Origin: DATFTE01 sp963840665
GTDB lineage: Bacteria; Acidobacteriota; Terriglobia; Terriglobales; Acidobacteriaceae
Assembly (NCBI GenBank): GCA_963840665.1
Contig: CAWIZO010000011.1
Location: 124,001-188,000, forward strand
Length of the DNA: 64,000 nt
Direction of reading: 5' to 3'
The notes under the pieces are model-generated. The model was not told where the DNA came from. It worked only from the letters and a program-made list of their open reading frames with translations, and did no database searches. Each line of letters opens with the position of its first letter. Within the stretch, counting starts at the first letter, position 1. The position numbers and the translations under genes were made by a program. Shown here one piece after another: positions 50,250 through 59,851 of this stretch.

Positions 50250-52472
50250 ATGATGAGAAGTGCTCTGCTCTCCCTGATTGTCTTTTTTGGGCCCATCGCT
50301 TTCGCCCAGCAAAACCAGAATCTTCCCCCTATACCGCCCGCCACCACAGAGAGTCCGCGTCCTAAGATCGGCCTCGTTCTGGAAGGCGGAGGTGCGCTCG
50401 GCTTAGCCCACGTGGGCGTGCTGCGCTGGTTTCAGCAGCACCATATCCCGGTTGATGAAGTAGCCGGCACCAGCATGGGCGGACTCGTTGGTGTGCTTTA
50501 TTCCACTGGCATGTCGGGCGACGAAATCCAAGATTTTTTTCGCGGCATCAATTGGAACCGTGCCCTGCGGAATGCCACTCCATATCGCGATCTCTCTTTT
50601 CGCCGCAAAGAAGACAAGCACGACTATCCCAACACCATGGAACTGGGATTGAAGGACGGCATCTCATTTCCCAGCGGATTCAATTCCGGCCACCAGGTCG
50701 GCCTCATCCTCGACAGCGTCGCACTGCCCTATTCCAATCTCAACAGCTTCGACGAACTGCCTACTCCTTTTCGCTGTGTGGCCAGCGATCTGGTTAGCGG
50801 CAAGTCGACGGTCTTCGATCACGGCTCGCTTTCCGAAGCTTTGCGTGCCACCATGTCGTTGCCCGCTATCTTCAGTCCCGTGCGCGATGGTGAACACGTC
50901 TTTGTCGATGGCGGCCTGCTCGACAACCTTCCTGTGGATGTCGCCCGCAAAATGGGCGCCGACATTGTCATCGCCGTGCATCTGCGCACTAAGCCCCTCG
51001 ACCCCAAGCAATCGCTCTCGGTTTTTTCCGTACTGGAAAGCTCGGTCAACGTGGTTATTTCGGTCAATGAACTCGAAGGGATGGAGAAGGCTGACATCCT
51101 GATCACCGTTCCCACAGAAGACTTCACCAGCCTCGACTACGACTCTGCGGAAAAAATCATGACTGCCGGCTTCGCCGCCGCCGAGGAACGTGGCCGTGTT
51201 CTGTCGCGCTTTGCGTTATCGGATACTGAATGGAATGACTACCTGGCCCAGCGTGCGGCGCGGACACGAAAGGTTCCTGTTCCACAGTTTGTGGAAGTCA
51301 AAGGAACGAATCCCGTCATTGCCAAAGGCATTCAGAAGAGTCTCGAAGAAAATGCCGGCAAGCCGGTCGACATTCACCGCCTCGATCGGGATCTGACCGA
51401 AGTCACCGGCCTCGGAAGATTCGAGCGCGCCGGATTTCAGATGATCGAAAAAGACGGTAAGCCCGGGCTCCTCGTCAATGCGGACGAAAAGACCTACGCC
51501 CCGCCCACCATCGATCCCTTGATTCTGATTGACGGTTCCGATTACGAAGACGTCCGCTTCAGTATCGGCGCCCGCATCACCCTGCTCGACATCGGCGGCT
51601 TCGGGTCAGAATGGCGCAACGATCTGATTGCTGGATCGGAGTATGGCGTCGCCTCCGAGTACTACCATCCCCTGCGCTGGGCCAGTCATTTCTTTGTTGC
51701 CCCGCGAGCCTTCGCCAACACGGTTCCGTTTGATATTTACAACAACGACGTGCGGGTCGCGACTTACCGTCAACGCAACCTGGGCGGAGCACTCGACTTC
51801 GGCATCGCCTTCGATCGCTATTCAGAACTGCGTTTCGGATATCAGGAAGAGCATCTCCACTTCAGCCGCCAGATCGGAGCCCAGAGTCTCCCCAACGAAG
51901 CCGGACGTCAGGGCGTCTCGCAAATCCGTTACACGCTGGACCACACCGACGATCCCACCGTGCCGCGGCAAGGCGTGCGCATCCAGTCCAAAGTCAGCTT
52001 CTTCGATGCCAATCCCGGGGCGACCGAACACTTTCCTCTTGCAGAAGTCCGCACCGGGCTGTTTCGCCGCGTCTCGAAACCGTCCTCGGTATTTCTGCTC
52101 AGCTCCGGAGGGACAACTTTCGGATTCAACGGCGTTGGTTTGCCTCCGTTTTCTCTGGGAGGTCCGGGGAGACTCAGCGCTTATGGCCCAAACGAATTCC
52201 TCACGAACCAGTATTTCCTCTTCCAGGCTGGATATATTCGCCGTATCAGCCAGCTGTCGCCGCTGTTTGGCGATAATGTCTACTTGATCGGAACCTACGA
52301 GATTGGCAAGGCCTACCACAACGCCTTCTCATCGAACAATGAGTCGCGGCTGCCAACTGATGTGAGCGCCGCAATCCTGGTACAAACTTTCCTGGGACCA
52401 ATCGTGATGGGAGGTAGCGTAGGCGACCGCGCTCACCGCGCATTCTATTTTCAGGTAGGACGGTTCTTCTAA
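50250..52472 (+). CDS. patatin-like phospholipase with beta-barrel domain (PlpD type)
   Basis: A 740-residue protein with a signal peptide (ALLSLIVFFGPIAFAQQ) and GGAGAACA before ATG 50250. The patatin domain has the oxyanion loop LEGGGALGLAH at 44-54, the nucleophile GTSMGG (Ser 75), and Asp 220 in VDGGLLDNLP, giving a Ser-Asp dyad. A POTRA-like segment (VFVEVKGTNPVIAKGIQKSL-type) and a C-terminal beta-barrel with LRFGYQEEHLHFSR and the last strand ending RAFYFQVGRFF follow. The layout matches type Vd autotransporters such as PlpD, which expose or secrete a phospholipase A. Confidence 0.85.
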   Translation: MMRSALLSLIVFFGPIAFAQQNQNLPPIPPATTESPRPKIGLVLEGGGALGLAHVGVLRWFQQHHIPVDEVAGTSMGGLVGVLYSTGMSGDEIQDFFRGINWNRALRNATPYRDLSFRRKEDKHDYPNTMELGLKDGISFPSGFNSGHQVGLILDSVALPYSNLNSFDELPTPFRCVASDLVSGKSTVFDHGSLSEALRATMSLPAIFSPVRDGEHVFVDGGLLDNLPVDVARKMGADIVIAVHLRTKPLDPKQSLSVFSVLESSVNVVISVNELEGMEKADILITVPTEDFTSLDYDSAEKIMTAGFAAAEERGRVLSRFALSDTEWNDYLAQRAARTRKVPVPQFVEVKGTNPVIAKGIQKSLEENAGKPVDIHRLDRDLTEVTGLGRFERAGFQMIEKDGKPGLLVNADEKTYAPPTIDPLILIDGSDYEDVRFSIGARITLLDIGGFGSEWRNDLIAGSEYGVASEYYHPLRWASHFFVAPRAFANTVPFDIYNNDVRVATYRQRNLGGALDFGIAFDRYSELRFGYQEEHLHFSRQIGAQSLPNEAGRQGVSQIRYTLDHTDDPTVPRQGVRIQSKVSFFDANPGATEHFPLAEVRTGLFRRVSKPSSVFLLSSGGTTFGFNGVGLPPFSLGGPGRLSAYGPNEFLTNQYFLFQAGYIRRISQLSPLFGDNVYLIGTYEIGKAYHNAFSSNNESRLPTDVSAAILVQTFLGPIVMGGSVGDRAHRAFYFQVGRFF

Positions 52473-52658
52473 CAGACAGTCGCAAAACGATCGCAGGTGT
52501 TGGCCCCGCACGTGATTGTGGGAAGGCTCGACCGAAGTGCGAGTCCCTTTAGGGACGGCACGCGGTTCGTACAGGACCGGGACGACGGAATCCCCTGCAC
52601 TCTGGTATTAGCATCCCCGTAACTTCACGCTTTTCGCAAAGAGCCGCATACTGCGGAA

Positions 52659-52796
52659 ATGCAAGTGCAGTGGGTCCTGCTCGATTTCTTTCACCGCGTG
52701 GCCATCGGATTCTTCTCGGTCCTCGCCATCCTCACTGTCCTTAGCATCGGCCTCCGCCGCCGCTCTCTCCGAACCGTCCGCCCGCGCCGCCGCTAA
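52659..52796 (+). CDS. small membrane protein (45 aa)
   Basis: A 45-codon frame with one helix (VAIGFFSVLAILTVLSIGL) and a very basic C-terminus (LRRRSLRTVRPRRR). The ribosome site is weak, so the start and the gene itself are uncertain. It is located between the patatin and DUF47 genes. Confidence 0.35.
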   Translation: MQVQWVLLDFFHRVAIGFFSVLAILTVLSIGLRRRSLRTVRPRRR

Positions 52797-52894
52797 CCGG
52801 ATTTGACTCCCGTTCCGCCTGCGTGAGATATTGGCTCGCTTCCCAACATCCTGCTGGAGCGGCGCACCAGGAAACCCGCCACCGGCCCGTCTGC

Positions 52895-53506
52895 ATGAGA
52901 CTTATTCCAAGAGACGTCAGTTTCTTTGCCTTGTTTGCGCAAACCTCCGAGAACCTCATCGCCTGCGCTCGGGTCTTAGTAGACCTGTTCGCCCACTACG
53001 ACAACGTTGAGGAGAAGATCCGCGAGATTCGCCGCATTGAGCACGTGGGCGATGACCTTACCCACGGCATCATGACCAAGCTCAACCAGACCTTCATCAC
53101 GCCGTTCGATCGCGAAGACATTCACCGCCTCGCCTCATCGATCGACGACGTTCTCGATTACATCAACTCCGCCGCGGCTCGCATCAGCATGTACAAAATC
53201 ACCGATCCTCCGCCGGCCGCTGGATCGCTGGCCCGGTTGATCCTGTTACAGAGCCAGGAGCTGAGCAAGGCGGTCTCGCTGCTGCAAAAAGACGGGGACG
53301 TCTTGCAGCACTGCGTCGAAATCAATCGCCTGGAAAACGAAGCCGATCAGGTTTCCCGCGAAGCCATCGCCCGGCTCTTCGAGTACGAAAAAGATCCCAT
53401 CAATCTCATCAAGATCAAGGAACTCGTAGAAATTCTGGAAATCGCTACCGATAAAGCTGAAGACGCAGCCGATGTGCTTGAGACCGTGGTTCTGAAGAAC
53501 GCTTGA
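52895..53506 (+). CDS. DUF47/PhoU-like protein (pit accessory)
   Basis: A 203-residue all-helical protein. RLIPRDVSFFALFAQTSENL and FITPFDREDIHRLASSIDDV are the family's strongest blocks, with the conserved acidic/metal sites in EHVGDDLTH and DVLDYINSAA. DUF47 proteins are PhoU relatives coupled to Pit phosphate transporters. It lies 34 bases before the pit gene. ATG 52895 is used because conserved sequence begins there; a frame back to 52823 exists. Confidence 0.85.
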   Translation: MRLIPRDVSFFALFAQTSENLIACARVLVDLFAHYDNVEEKIREIRRIEHVGDDLTHGIMTKLNQTFITPFDREDIHRLASSIDDVLDYINSAAARISMYKITDPPPAAGSLARLILLQSQELSKAVSLLQKDGDVLQHCVEINRLENEADQVSREAIARLFEYEKDPINLIKIKELVEILEIATDKAEDAADVLETVVLKNA

Positions 53507-53540
53507 CCTCGCGAAAATCTTATCGACAGGGAAGCGACTG

Positions 53541-54566
53541 TTGCGATCCGATCTTTTACTTCTCGTCATCACCGTACTGACGGCGCTGGTCTTCGATTTC
53601 CTCAATGGATTTCACGACGCCGCCAACAGCATCGCCACCGTAGTTTCCACGCGCGTTCTGTCGCCGAAACTCGCCGTCGTCTGGGCGGCCTTCTTTAATT
53701 TTGTTGCCGCTTTCGTTCTCGGGACGGCGGTCGCCAAAACCATCGGCAGCGGCATGATTCACATCGGATCGGTCACGCAGTACGTCGTGATCGCAGGGTT
53801 GGTTGGTGCCATCGTCTGGGATCTCCTGACCTGGTGGTGGGGACTGCCGACTTCTTCCTCTCACGCCTTGATCGGTGGGTTCGCCGGCGCCGCCATCATG
53901 CGCTCTGGCTTCGGCGTCATCATCGCCGAAGGCTGGTACAAGACCCTCATCTTCATCGTCGTTGCTCCCATCATGGGATTGCTGCTCGGCCTCATCTTGA
54001 TGGTCTCAGTATTTTGGTTGCTCCGTAACAAAGCCCCGCGCCGGATCGACGTTTGGTTCCGCAAACTTCAACTGCTCTCCGCTGCCGCCTACAGCCTGGG
54101 ACACGGCGGCAATGACGCCCAAAAGACGATGGGCATCGTGGCCAGCGCGCTCTACGGCGCGAAATACCTGACCGCGCAAGAACTGGCGGGCAGCTGGGGA
54201 AAATTTCACTGGCCGATTATTTTGGCAGCGCATACCGCTATCGCGTTGGGAACCTATTTCGGCGGATGGCGCATCGTCCACACCATGGGATCGCGCATCA
54301 CCAAACTCAAACCGGTCGGCGGATTCTGCGCCGAGACCGCCGGTGCCATTACGCTTTTCTCAACTGCGCTCGCGGGAATTCCAGTGAGCACCACCCACAC
54401 CATCACTGGCGCTATCATTGGAGTCGGCGCTACCACCCGGCTCTCCGCCGTCCGCTGGGGCATCGCCCGCCGCATCGTCTGGGCCTGGGTGCTGACCATC
54501 CCCGCCTCAGCCGCAGTCGCTTCGCTAGTGTATTGGACGATTCAGGTTTTCAAGCCGGGCGCATAG
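53541..54566 (+). CDS. pit: inorganic phosphate transporter, PiT family
   Basis: A 341-residue protein of about 10 membrane helices. The PHO4 signatures are VFDFLNGFHDAANSIATVVS near the start and SLGHGGNDAQKTMGIVASAL in the second half, with GIPVSTTHTITGAIIGVGAT near the C-terminus. It imports phosphate, usually as a metal-phosphate complex with protons. The start codon is TTG 53541 with GGGAAG upstream. It forms an operon with the DUF47 gene, whose product probably regulates it. Confidence 0.95.
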   Translation: MRSDLLLLVITVLTALVFDFLNGFHDAANSIATVVSTRVLSPKLAVVWAAFFNFVAAFVLGTAVAKTIGSGMIHIGSVTQYVVIAGLVGAIVWDLLTWWWGLPTSSSHALIGGFAGAAIMRSGFGVIIAEGWYKTLIFIVVAPIMGLLLGLILMVSVFWLLRNKAPRRIDVWFRKLQLLSAAAYSLGHGGNDAQKTMGIVASALYGAKYLTAQELAGSWGKFHWPIILAAHTAIALGTYFGGWRIVHTMGSRITKLKPVGGFCAETAGAITLFSTALAGIPVSTTHTITGAIIGVGATTRLSAVRWGIARRIVWAWVLTIPASAAVASLVYWTIQVFKPGA

Positions 54567-54627
54567 AATCGCATCGCCGACCTCGCGGCATTTGTCGATT
54601 TCTTCATTCTCCTCACCATCTGATCCG

Positions 54628-55839
54628 ATGATTTCAGCCAAGCAGTCCGCAGCGGTTTCTAGTCCTGAGCCCGTTCTGCGGCCTCGTATGCCCGAGTTAG
54701 ACACGCTTCGGGGAATCGCGGTCCTGTCTGTTGTCTTGTTCCATGCCTTTGGTTTTACCTACGGATTGCAGGGACTCTCTGGTATCCCTAAGCTTCTGGT
54801 CGCGGCCACGTTGCCGGGTTGGGTGGGAGTGAACCTCTTCTTCGTTCTCTCTGGCTTCCTGATCACCGGCATTCTGCTCGACACCCGCGGTCGTGAAGAT
54901 TACTACCGCCGCTTCTATCTCCGCCGTGCGCTGCGAATCTTGCCAATTTATTACGCGGTGCTGATTCTGCTGGCAGTCTTATCGCGAACCGGAATTATTG
55001 CGCGGCCTGCTTCTTGGGCATTTCTGGGCTTGTCATTTATCTACCTTGCCAACGTCACCAATTTGTTTGGTGTCACCATGCAATATGGGGTGCTCTGGTC
55101 TCTTGCCGTCGAAGAGCACTTCTACCTGCTCTGGCCCACCGCGGCGAAGTTCTTTTCCAGACGTGGTGTGACCGTTCTGGCGATGGCGATTTGCGTCGGC
55201 TGTCCAATGCTGCGCGCTTTCTATTTTTGGCGCGGCTACAACACCGGAGATGGTTATACCTGGCTCAGCGCGGATGGGTTGGCGCTAGGGGCTCTGCTGG
55301 CGATTGCCGTCAGGGGATTGTTCAACGCGCGACCCAAGTTTGTCCGCTTGGCGCTCGCCGCGCTTGGCGTGAGCCTTTTACTGTTCACCGCGGGTGCGCC
55401 GCTGGGGATTTTTCGCGCCAGCCGAATGCTTGGTTTGAGCCTGCGAGATAGCGCGCTCAACCTTTTCTTCTTCGCACTGATCTGCTTAACCCTTGTGCTC
55501 GGAACATCCCGCTGGAGATGGATCGCAAACCGACCGACACTGCGACTTCTCGGCGAAAGCTACGGAGTCTACCTGATCCACATGCTGATCTTTGACGTAG
55601 TCGATCGCGGCTACGAGCGACTCGCGCCCCATCTGATGGCCAAGCCAGGGAACTTCCCGTTCATGGTGCTGCGGTTCTTTGTCGCTGGGATCTGCACACT
55701 GCTGGTGACCTATCTTTCCCGCTGGTATTTCGAAGAGCCGTTCTTGCGTCTGAAGGAGAGGCTGGAAGCAAAACCTGCTCCCGCGAACCAGGTGACGCAA
55801 CCGTCGCCAATCGCAATCGGAGAGCTCAATGAAGATTAA
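54628..55839 (+). CDS. acyltransferase 3 family membrane protein
   Basis: A 403-residue protein with about 10 helices. The family's opening RMPELDTLRGIAVLSVVLFH (Asp-x-x-Arg and catalytic His) and the FVLSGFLITGILLDTR and SLAVEEHFYLLWPTAAKFFS blocks are clear. These enzymes acetylate or acylate sugars of surface polysaccharides or lipids. ATG 54628 is preferred over a TTG 12 codons earlier. It is the last gene before a tRNA-rich gap. Confidence 0.8.
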   Translation: MISAKQSAAVSSPEPVLRPRMPELDTLRGIAVLSVVLFHAFGFTYGLQGLSGIPKLLVAATLPGWVGVNLFFVLSGFLITGILLDTRGREDYYRRFYLRRALRILPIYYAVLILLAVLSRTGIIARPASWAFLGLSFIYLANVTNLFGVTMQYGVLWSLAVEEHFYLLWPTAAKFFSRRGVTVLAMAICVGCPMLRAFYFWRGYNTGDGYTWLSADGLALGALLAIAVRGLFNARPKFVRLALAALGVSLLLFTAGAPLGIFRASRMLGLSLRDSALNLFFFALICLTLVLGTSRWRWIANRPTLRLLGESYGVYLIHMLIFDVVDRGYERLAPHLMAKPGNFPFMVLRFFVAGICTLLVTYLSRWYFEEPFLRLKERLEAKPAPANQVTQPSPIAIGELNED

Positions 55840-55920
55840 GGATTACCGAAGACGACGCCAAGTTCGGCGTGTCGTGATCGCCGCCCAGTGAGTCGTATCC
55901 GACACCGCCGCAAAGGTTCT

Positions 55921-55970
55921 TGGTGCGAAAGGCGGGACTCGAACCTCCACGGGTTACCCCGCCAGATCCC
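55921..55970 (-). other. tRNA-like 3' fragment
   Basis: On the minus strand the sequence ends GGTTCGAGTCC, then CGCCTTTCGCACCA, as a T-loop, acceptor strand and CCA do. No matching 5' acceptor half (TGCGAAA) is found within the next several hundred bases, and the T-stem pairs poorly. It may be the relic of a tRNA cut by an integration event, or a coincidental match. Confidence 0.35.
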
Positions 55971-56072
55971 AAGTTTTTGTAAGATCTCATCTCTGCTATG
56001 TGGTTGTTGGACGCATTGAACCTGTCCAAAGAACTTGTGCAGAGTGATACCATTTAAAGAAGCCTGAGCCGT

Positions 56073-56157
56073 GCGGGGATGGCGGAATTGGCAGACGCAC
56101 TAGCCTTAGGAGCTAGCGCCGAAAGGCATGCAGGTTCAAGTCCTGTTCCCCGCACCA
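56073..56157 (+). tRNA. tRNA-Leu (anticodon TAG)
   Basis: An 85-base tRNA with encoded CCA. The acceptor arm GCGGGGA/TCCCCGC is followed by a long variable arm (class II), and the anticodon loop CTTAGGA carries TAG at 56107-56109, decoding CUA. The T-loop is GTTCAAGTC. Confidence 0.95.
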
Positions 56158-56299
56158 ACCCTCCCGCAATCCCTTCGGGCAACGGCGATACCGCGGTTAT
56201 TTCGGTGAATGAGTGTAATCGCTGTTCTCGACAGTTGACTTCCGGTTTGCCCGTTGTCCATTCCCTACCCAGATCCCACGCGGTACAATCGTTAACCTC

Positions 56300-58948
56300 A
56301 TGATGGCTTTGGCTCCCGGAACCCGGTTGGGCCCGTACGAGATCACCGCGCCCTTGAGCGCCGGCGGCATGGGAGAAGTCTACAAGGCCCGCGACACACG
56401 CCTGAATCGCATCGTTGCGATCAAGGTTTCCAACGAGCAGTTCTCCGAGCGCTTCGAGCGCGAAGCCCACGCGGTCGCGGCCTTGAACCATTCCAACGTC
56501 TGCACCCTGCATGATGTCGGACCGAACTACTTGGTGATGGAGTACATCGAGGGCACGCCACTGAAAGGACCACTGCCACTTCAGCAGGCACTCAAATATG
56601 CGGCACAGATTTGTGACGCGTTGGACGCCGCGCACAAGAAAGGCATCACGCATCGCGACCTGAAGCCCGCGAATATCCTGGTCACGAAATCGGGAATCAA
56701 GCTGCTCGACTTCGGGCTGGCGAAGATCGGGCAGGGTACCCATCCTCCGAGCGACGCCACGCTGACCATGGCACTGACCGGCAAGAACGAAATCGTAGGC
56801 ACTCTGTACTACATGTCGCCCGAGCAGTTGCAGGCGCAAGGAACGGGGGAGGAGATCGACGCGCGCAGCGACATCTTCTCGCTTGGATTGGTGTTGTATG
56901 AAATGCTGACGGGCAAACGCGCGTTTGATGGTTCCTCCCCGGCCACAGTGATTGCGGCCATCATGGAGCGCCCAGCGCCCTCGATTGGCGAAATCGCTCC
57001 GCCAGCATTGGACCGATTACTGAAGCGGTGCTTAGAGAAAGATCGCGAAACCCGGTGGCAGAGCGCACGCGACCTAAAAACCGAGCTGGAGTGGATCGCA
57101 CAAGCACCCACCGACGCCAGCGCCCCGCCGAGTTCTGGCGCACGTCGCCAGTTCTTGCCTTGGATTGCCGTGGCCGCGCTAGCTCTCGTCGCGGCTTCTG
57201 CGTCCCTACTTGCGTATCGTTCCTGGCGCCCTGCGGAATTGAAACCCCTCGTGCGCCTGGAAGTGGATCTGGGCCGCGACGTCTATTTAAACGCGTTAGG
57301 TGGGTCCGACATCATTCTCTCGTCCGACGGCACTCGTGTTGCCTACCTTTCCGGGAACCACCTTCTCACGCGCAGGCTCGATCAACCGAGTGCCACCGAA
57401 ATGGCGATCACGGCAGGCGCAACCAGTCCGTTCTTTTCTCCGGATGGTCAATGGATCGGTTTTTTCGCGGGCGGAAAGCTGCGAAAAATCTCCGTGGAAG
57501 GCGGCGCCGAGGTCTCGTTGTGCGACACCGCAGCCTCATACACCGGCGCTGACTGGGGAGAGGACGGCAACATCATTGCGAGTCTGCGCGTCTCTGGCGG
57601 ACTGTCACGAGTTCCCTCCGCAGGCGGCACTCCCACTCCGGTCACCGAACTTGAAGGAGAAGAACGAACGCATCGCTGGCCGCAAGTCCTGCCCGGTGCT
57701 AGGGCGATCCTCTTCACCGCCGAAAGTGCCACGGTCGGCTTTGATGACGCCAAGATTGAAGTCATAACCCTGGCGGACCGCCGGCGGAAGACGGTGCAGC
57801 GCGGGGGCACCTACGGGCGTTATATCGCTGCGTCTAGAGGTAAAGGCTACCTGACTTATGTGAGCCGGGGAACGTTGTTTGCGGTTCCTTTCGACCTGGA
57901 GAAGCTGGAAACCTCTGGCTCGCCCATGCCAGTGTTGCAGCAAGTCTCCTATTCTGCGATGTTTGGCTCCGCCAAGCTGACATTTTCGCGCACCGGAACG
58001 CTGCTATACCGGAGCCGCGAAATAGACGCCTCGCGAGTGGTCATCCAATGGCTGGATGCCAGCGGTAAGACGCAACCGCTCCTCGACAAGCCTGGACTCT
58101 TTGTAAGTCCCCACTTCTCTCCAGACGGTCAGCATCTAGCGGTAGCGAACGAGGACGAAAAATCCGGGATTTGGATCCTCGACATGCGGCGCGACACGTT
58201 GTCACCTCTGACTGGCGAGCGGAATGGAGCTCACCCGGTGTGGACGCCCGACGGCCAATACGTTGTGTATCAGGCGGCGGCTGGGATCTCCTTCTCACGC
58301 GCCGACGGGGGCGGCAAGCCGCAGCTTCTTACCGAGAGCAAAGAATATAAGTATCCCTCAGCCTTCTCGCCCGATGGCAAAACCCTGGCCTTCTATCAGT
58401 CCGGCCCACAAGGGTTCGAACTCTGGACCGTGCCCGTGGAACGCGAAGGAGAAAAACTGAAGGCGGGGCAACCGGAGTTATTCCAGCGCACAAGTTTTGG
58501 GAACCGGGGTGCAACATTCTCCGCCGACGGACGTTGGCTGGCCTACAGCTCCAACGAGTCGGGAAGTTCTCAGGTTTACGTCCGCGCATTTCCGGACAAA
58601 GGTGGCCAGTGGCAAATCTCCAGCAACGAAGGAACGTCGCCTATCTTTTCTCGAGATGGCAAGAATCTGTTTTTCTATGATGTTCCTGACGATCGCATTA
58701 TGGTCGCGAGCTACTCAGTAAAAGGCGATTCGTTTGTTGCCGAAAAGCCGCGTGTCTGGACGAGCCATAGTGTTTCCCTGACGATGAGTGGAGCGGTCGG
58801 CGCCCAGTACGACCTTGCCCCCGATGGCAAGCGCATTGCCGTGGCCACCTACGCCGGAGGCTCAAGTCAACAAGACGCGGGCCACGTGATCTTCCTCGAA
58901 AACTTCATCGACGAGTTGCAACGCAAGGTGCCGCTAAATGGCAATTGA
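56300..58948 (+). CDS. Ser/Thr protein kinase fused to PD40/TolB-type propeller
   Basis: An 882-residue protein. The Hanks-type kinase domain spans residues about 10-270: G-loop LSAGGMGEVYKA, Lys 42 in VAIKV, HRDLKPANILV (Asp 120), DFGLAK (Asp 137) and SPEQLQAQGT. All catalytic residues are present. A membrane helix (WIAVAALALVAASASLLAY, residues about 288-306) separates it from an outer propeller of PD40-like blades (FSPDGQWIGFFAGG, FSPDGQHLAVANEDE, FSPDGKTLAFYQSG, FSADGRWLAYSSNE). It is a transmembrane sensor kinase of the kind abundant in Acidobacteriota. The signal and targets are unknown. Confidence 0.95.
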   Translation: MMALAPGTRLGPYEITAPLSAGGMGEVYKARDTRLNRIVAIKVSNEQFSERFEREAHAVAALNHSNVCTLHDVGPNYLVMEYIEGTPLKGPLPLQQALKYAAQICDALDAAHKKGITHRDLKPANILVTKSGIKLLDFGLAKIGQGTHPPSDATLTMALTGKNEIVGTLYYMSPEQLQAQGTGEEIDARSDIFSLGLVLYEMLTGKRAFDGSSPATVIAAIMERPAPSIGEIAPPALDRLLKRCLEKDRETRWQSARDLKTELEWIAQAPTDASAPPSSGARRQFLPWIAVAALALVAASASLLAYRSWRPAELKPLVRLEVDLGRDVYLNALGGSDIILSSDGTRVAYLSGNHLLTRRLDQPSATEMAITAGATSPFFSPDGQWIGFFAGGKLRKISVEGGAEVSLCDTAASYTGADWGEDGNIIASLRVSGGLSRVPSAGGTPTPVTELEGEERTHRWPQVLPGARAILFTAESATVGFDDAKIEVITLADRRRKTVQRGGTYGRYIAASRGKGYLTYVSRGTLFAVPFDLEKLETSGSPMPVLQQVSYSAMFGSAKLTFSRTGTLLYRSREIDASRVVIQWLDASGKTQPLLDKPGLFVSPHFSPDGQHLAVANEDEKSGIWILDMRRDTLSPLTGERNGAHPVWTPDGQYVVYQAAAGISFSRADGGGKPQLLTESKEYKYPSAFSPDGKTLAFYQSGPQGFELWTVPVEREGEKLKAGQPELFQRTSFGNRGATFSADGRWLAYSSNESGSSQVYVRAFPDKGGQWQISSNEGTSPIFSRDGKNLFFYDVPDDRIMVASYSVKGDSFVAEKPRVWTSHSVSLTMSGAVGAQYDLAPDGKRIAVATYAGGSSQQDAGHVIFLENFIDELQRKVPLNGN

Positions 58949-59228
58949 TCGTCCCATTCCGACCGAGTAAGGTGCGAAAAACCTACCGACGTGCCCGCGT
59001 TAGACTCCGGTGAGAAGCACCCTTCGGATTCCGGGAGGTTAGGCGGCAACTCGGAAGGTATCCCGCGCCACCCGATCACGTGCCGGGTCATCGGAAGAGT
59101 CGTACGCGCAGATTGTTGGTGAAAAATCCATTTCACTCATCATGCGGTCAAAGCATGAAATCGCCTGGTTACGACAGTTATCCAGGAAGGGGCAAACCGC
59201 TGCCATCGGGACGGTATAATCCGACCGC
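58949..59228. other. non-coding stretch, no feature recognised
   Basis: 280 bases between the kinase gene and the YcxB-like gene, with short open frames on the minus strand but no ribosome sites or domains. Confidence 0.3.
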
Positions 59229-59732
59229 ATGGAAATTTCATACCAACTTACGGAAGATGACTATCGTCAAGGTTATAAGGCCTTTCGTCGCAGAAAAACA
59301 TTTTCGCTATGGGCCTATCGGATCGCTTGGGTGCTTCTCTTCCTAACTCTGGCTGAGGCTCTATTTCTATCAATCTTTGGATTCGACAGGAGTTTTCCGA
59401 CACCCGGCCTGCTTTGGGGTGTGGTTGCGTTTTGGGCCTATTGCCTGTGGCATGCGCCTCGCAATGCAGCCAGAAAGATGATCAAGGGCAGTCCGAGCGC
59501 ATCGCTCCCGCATACCGCACAGATGTCAGAAAATGGCTTGTACTTTCGAACGTCAGCGGGCGAGAGTCGGCTAGCGTGGAATCTGATCATCGGTTGGGTC
59601 GAGGTTGAGCATGTTTTCGCCTTGTTTCCGTCACCGCTCACATTCTTTCCGATTCCGAAACGGGCTATGACCGATCAGCAACGGGACGAGCTGAGAAGCC
59701 TTCTTCAGAACAAGGTCTCGAACAAAACGTAG
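59229..59732 (+). CDS. YcxB-like membrane protein
   Basis: A 167-residue protein with two adjacent membrane helices (LWAYRIAWVLLFLTLAEALF and TPGLLWGVVAFWAYCLW). A C-terminal YcxB-type domain follows, with the pattern HTAQMSENGLYFRTSAGESR, then LIIGWVEVEHVFALFPSPLT and FPIPKRAMTDQQRDELRSLL. The family's function is unknown; it is probably regulated by membrane stress in some species. It is just before the IS110 region and could be disturbed in its 3' flank. Confidence 0.75.
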   Translation: MEISYQLTEDDYRQGYKAFRRRKTFSLWAYRIAWVLLFLTLAEALFLSIFGFDRSFPTPGLLWGVVAFWAYCLWHAPRNAARKMIKGSPSASLPHTAQMSENGLYFRTSAGESRLAWNLIIGWVEVEHVFALFPSPLTFFPIPKRAMTDQQRDELRSLLQNKVSNKT

Positions 59733-59851
59733 CCTCCAAGTCCGACACTGTGAGACATTGCGCAAAGCATTCATTGTGCTTGGCGACATTACACTCACAA
59801 CCCCCCCGTGTAGGGGTTCTGAGTGAAATCGCTTCCATGAGAAGGCCGGTC

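Noticed and set aside
55826..56053. A 75-codon minus-strand frame near the tRNA
   Set aside because: It runs through the tRNA-like fragment and has no coding features.
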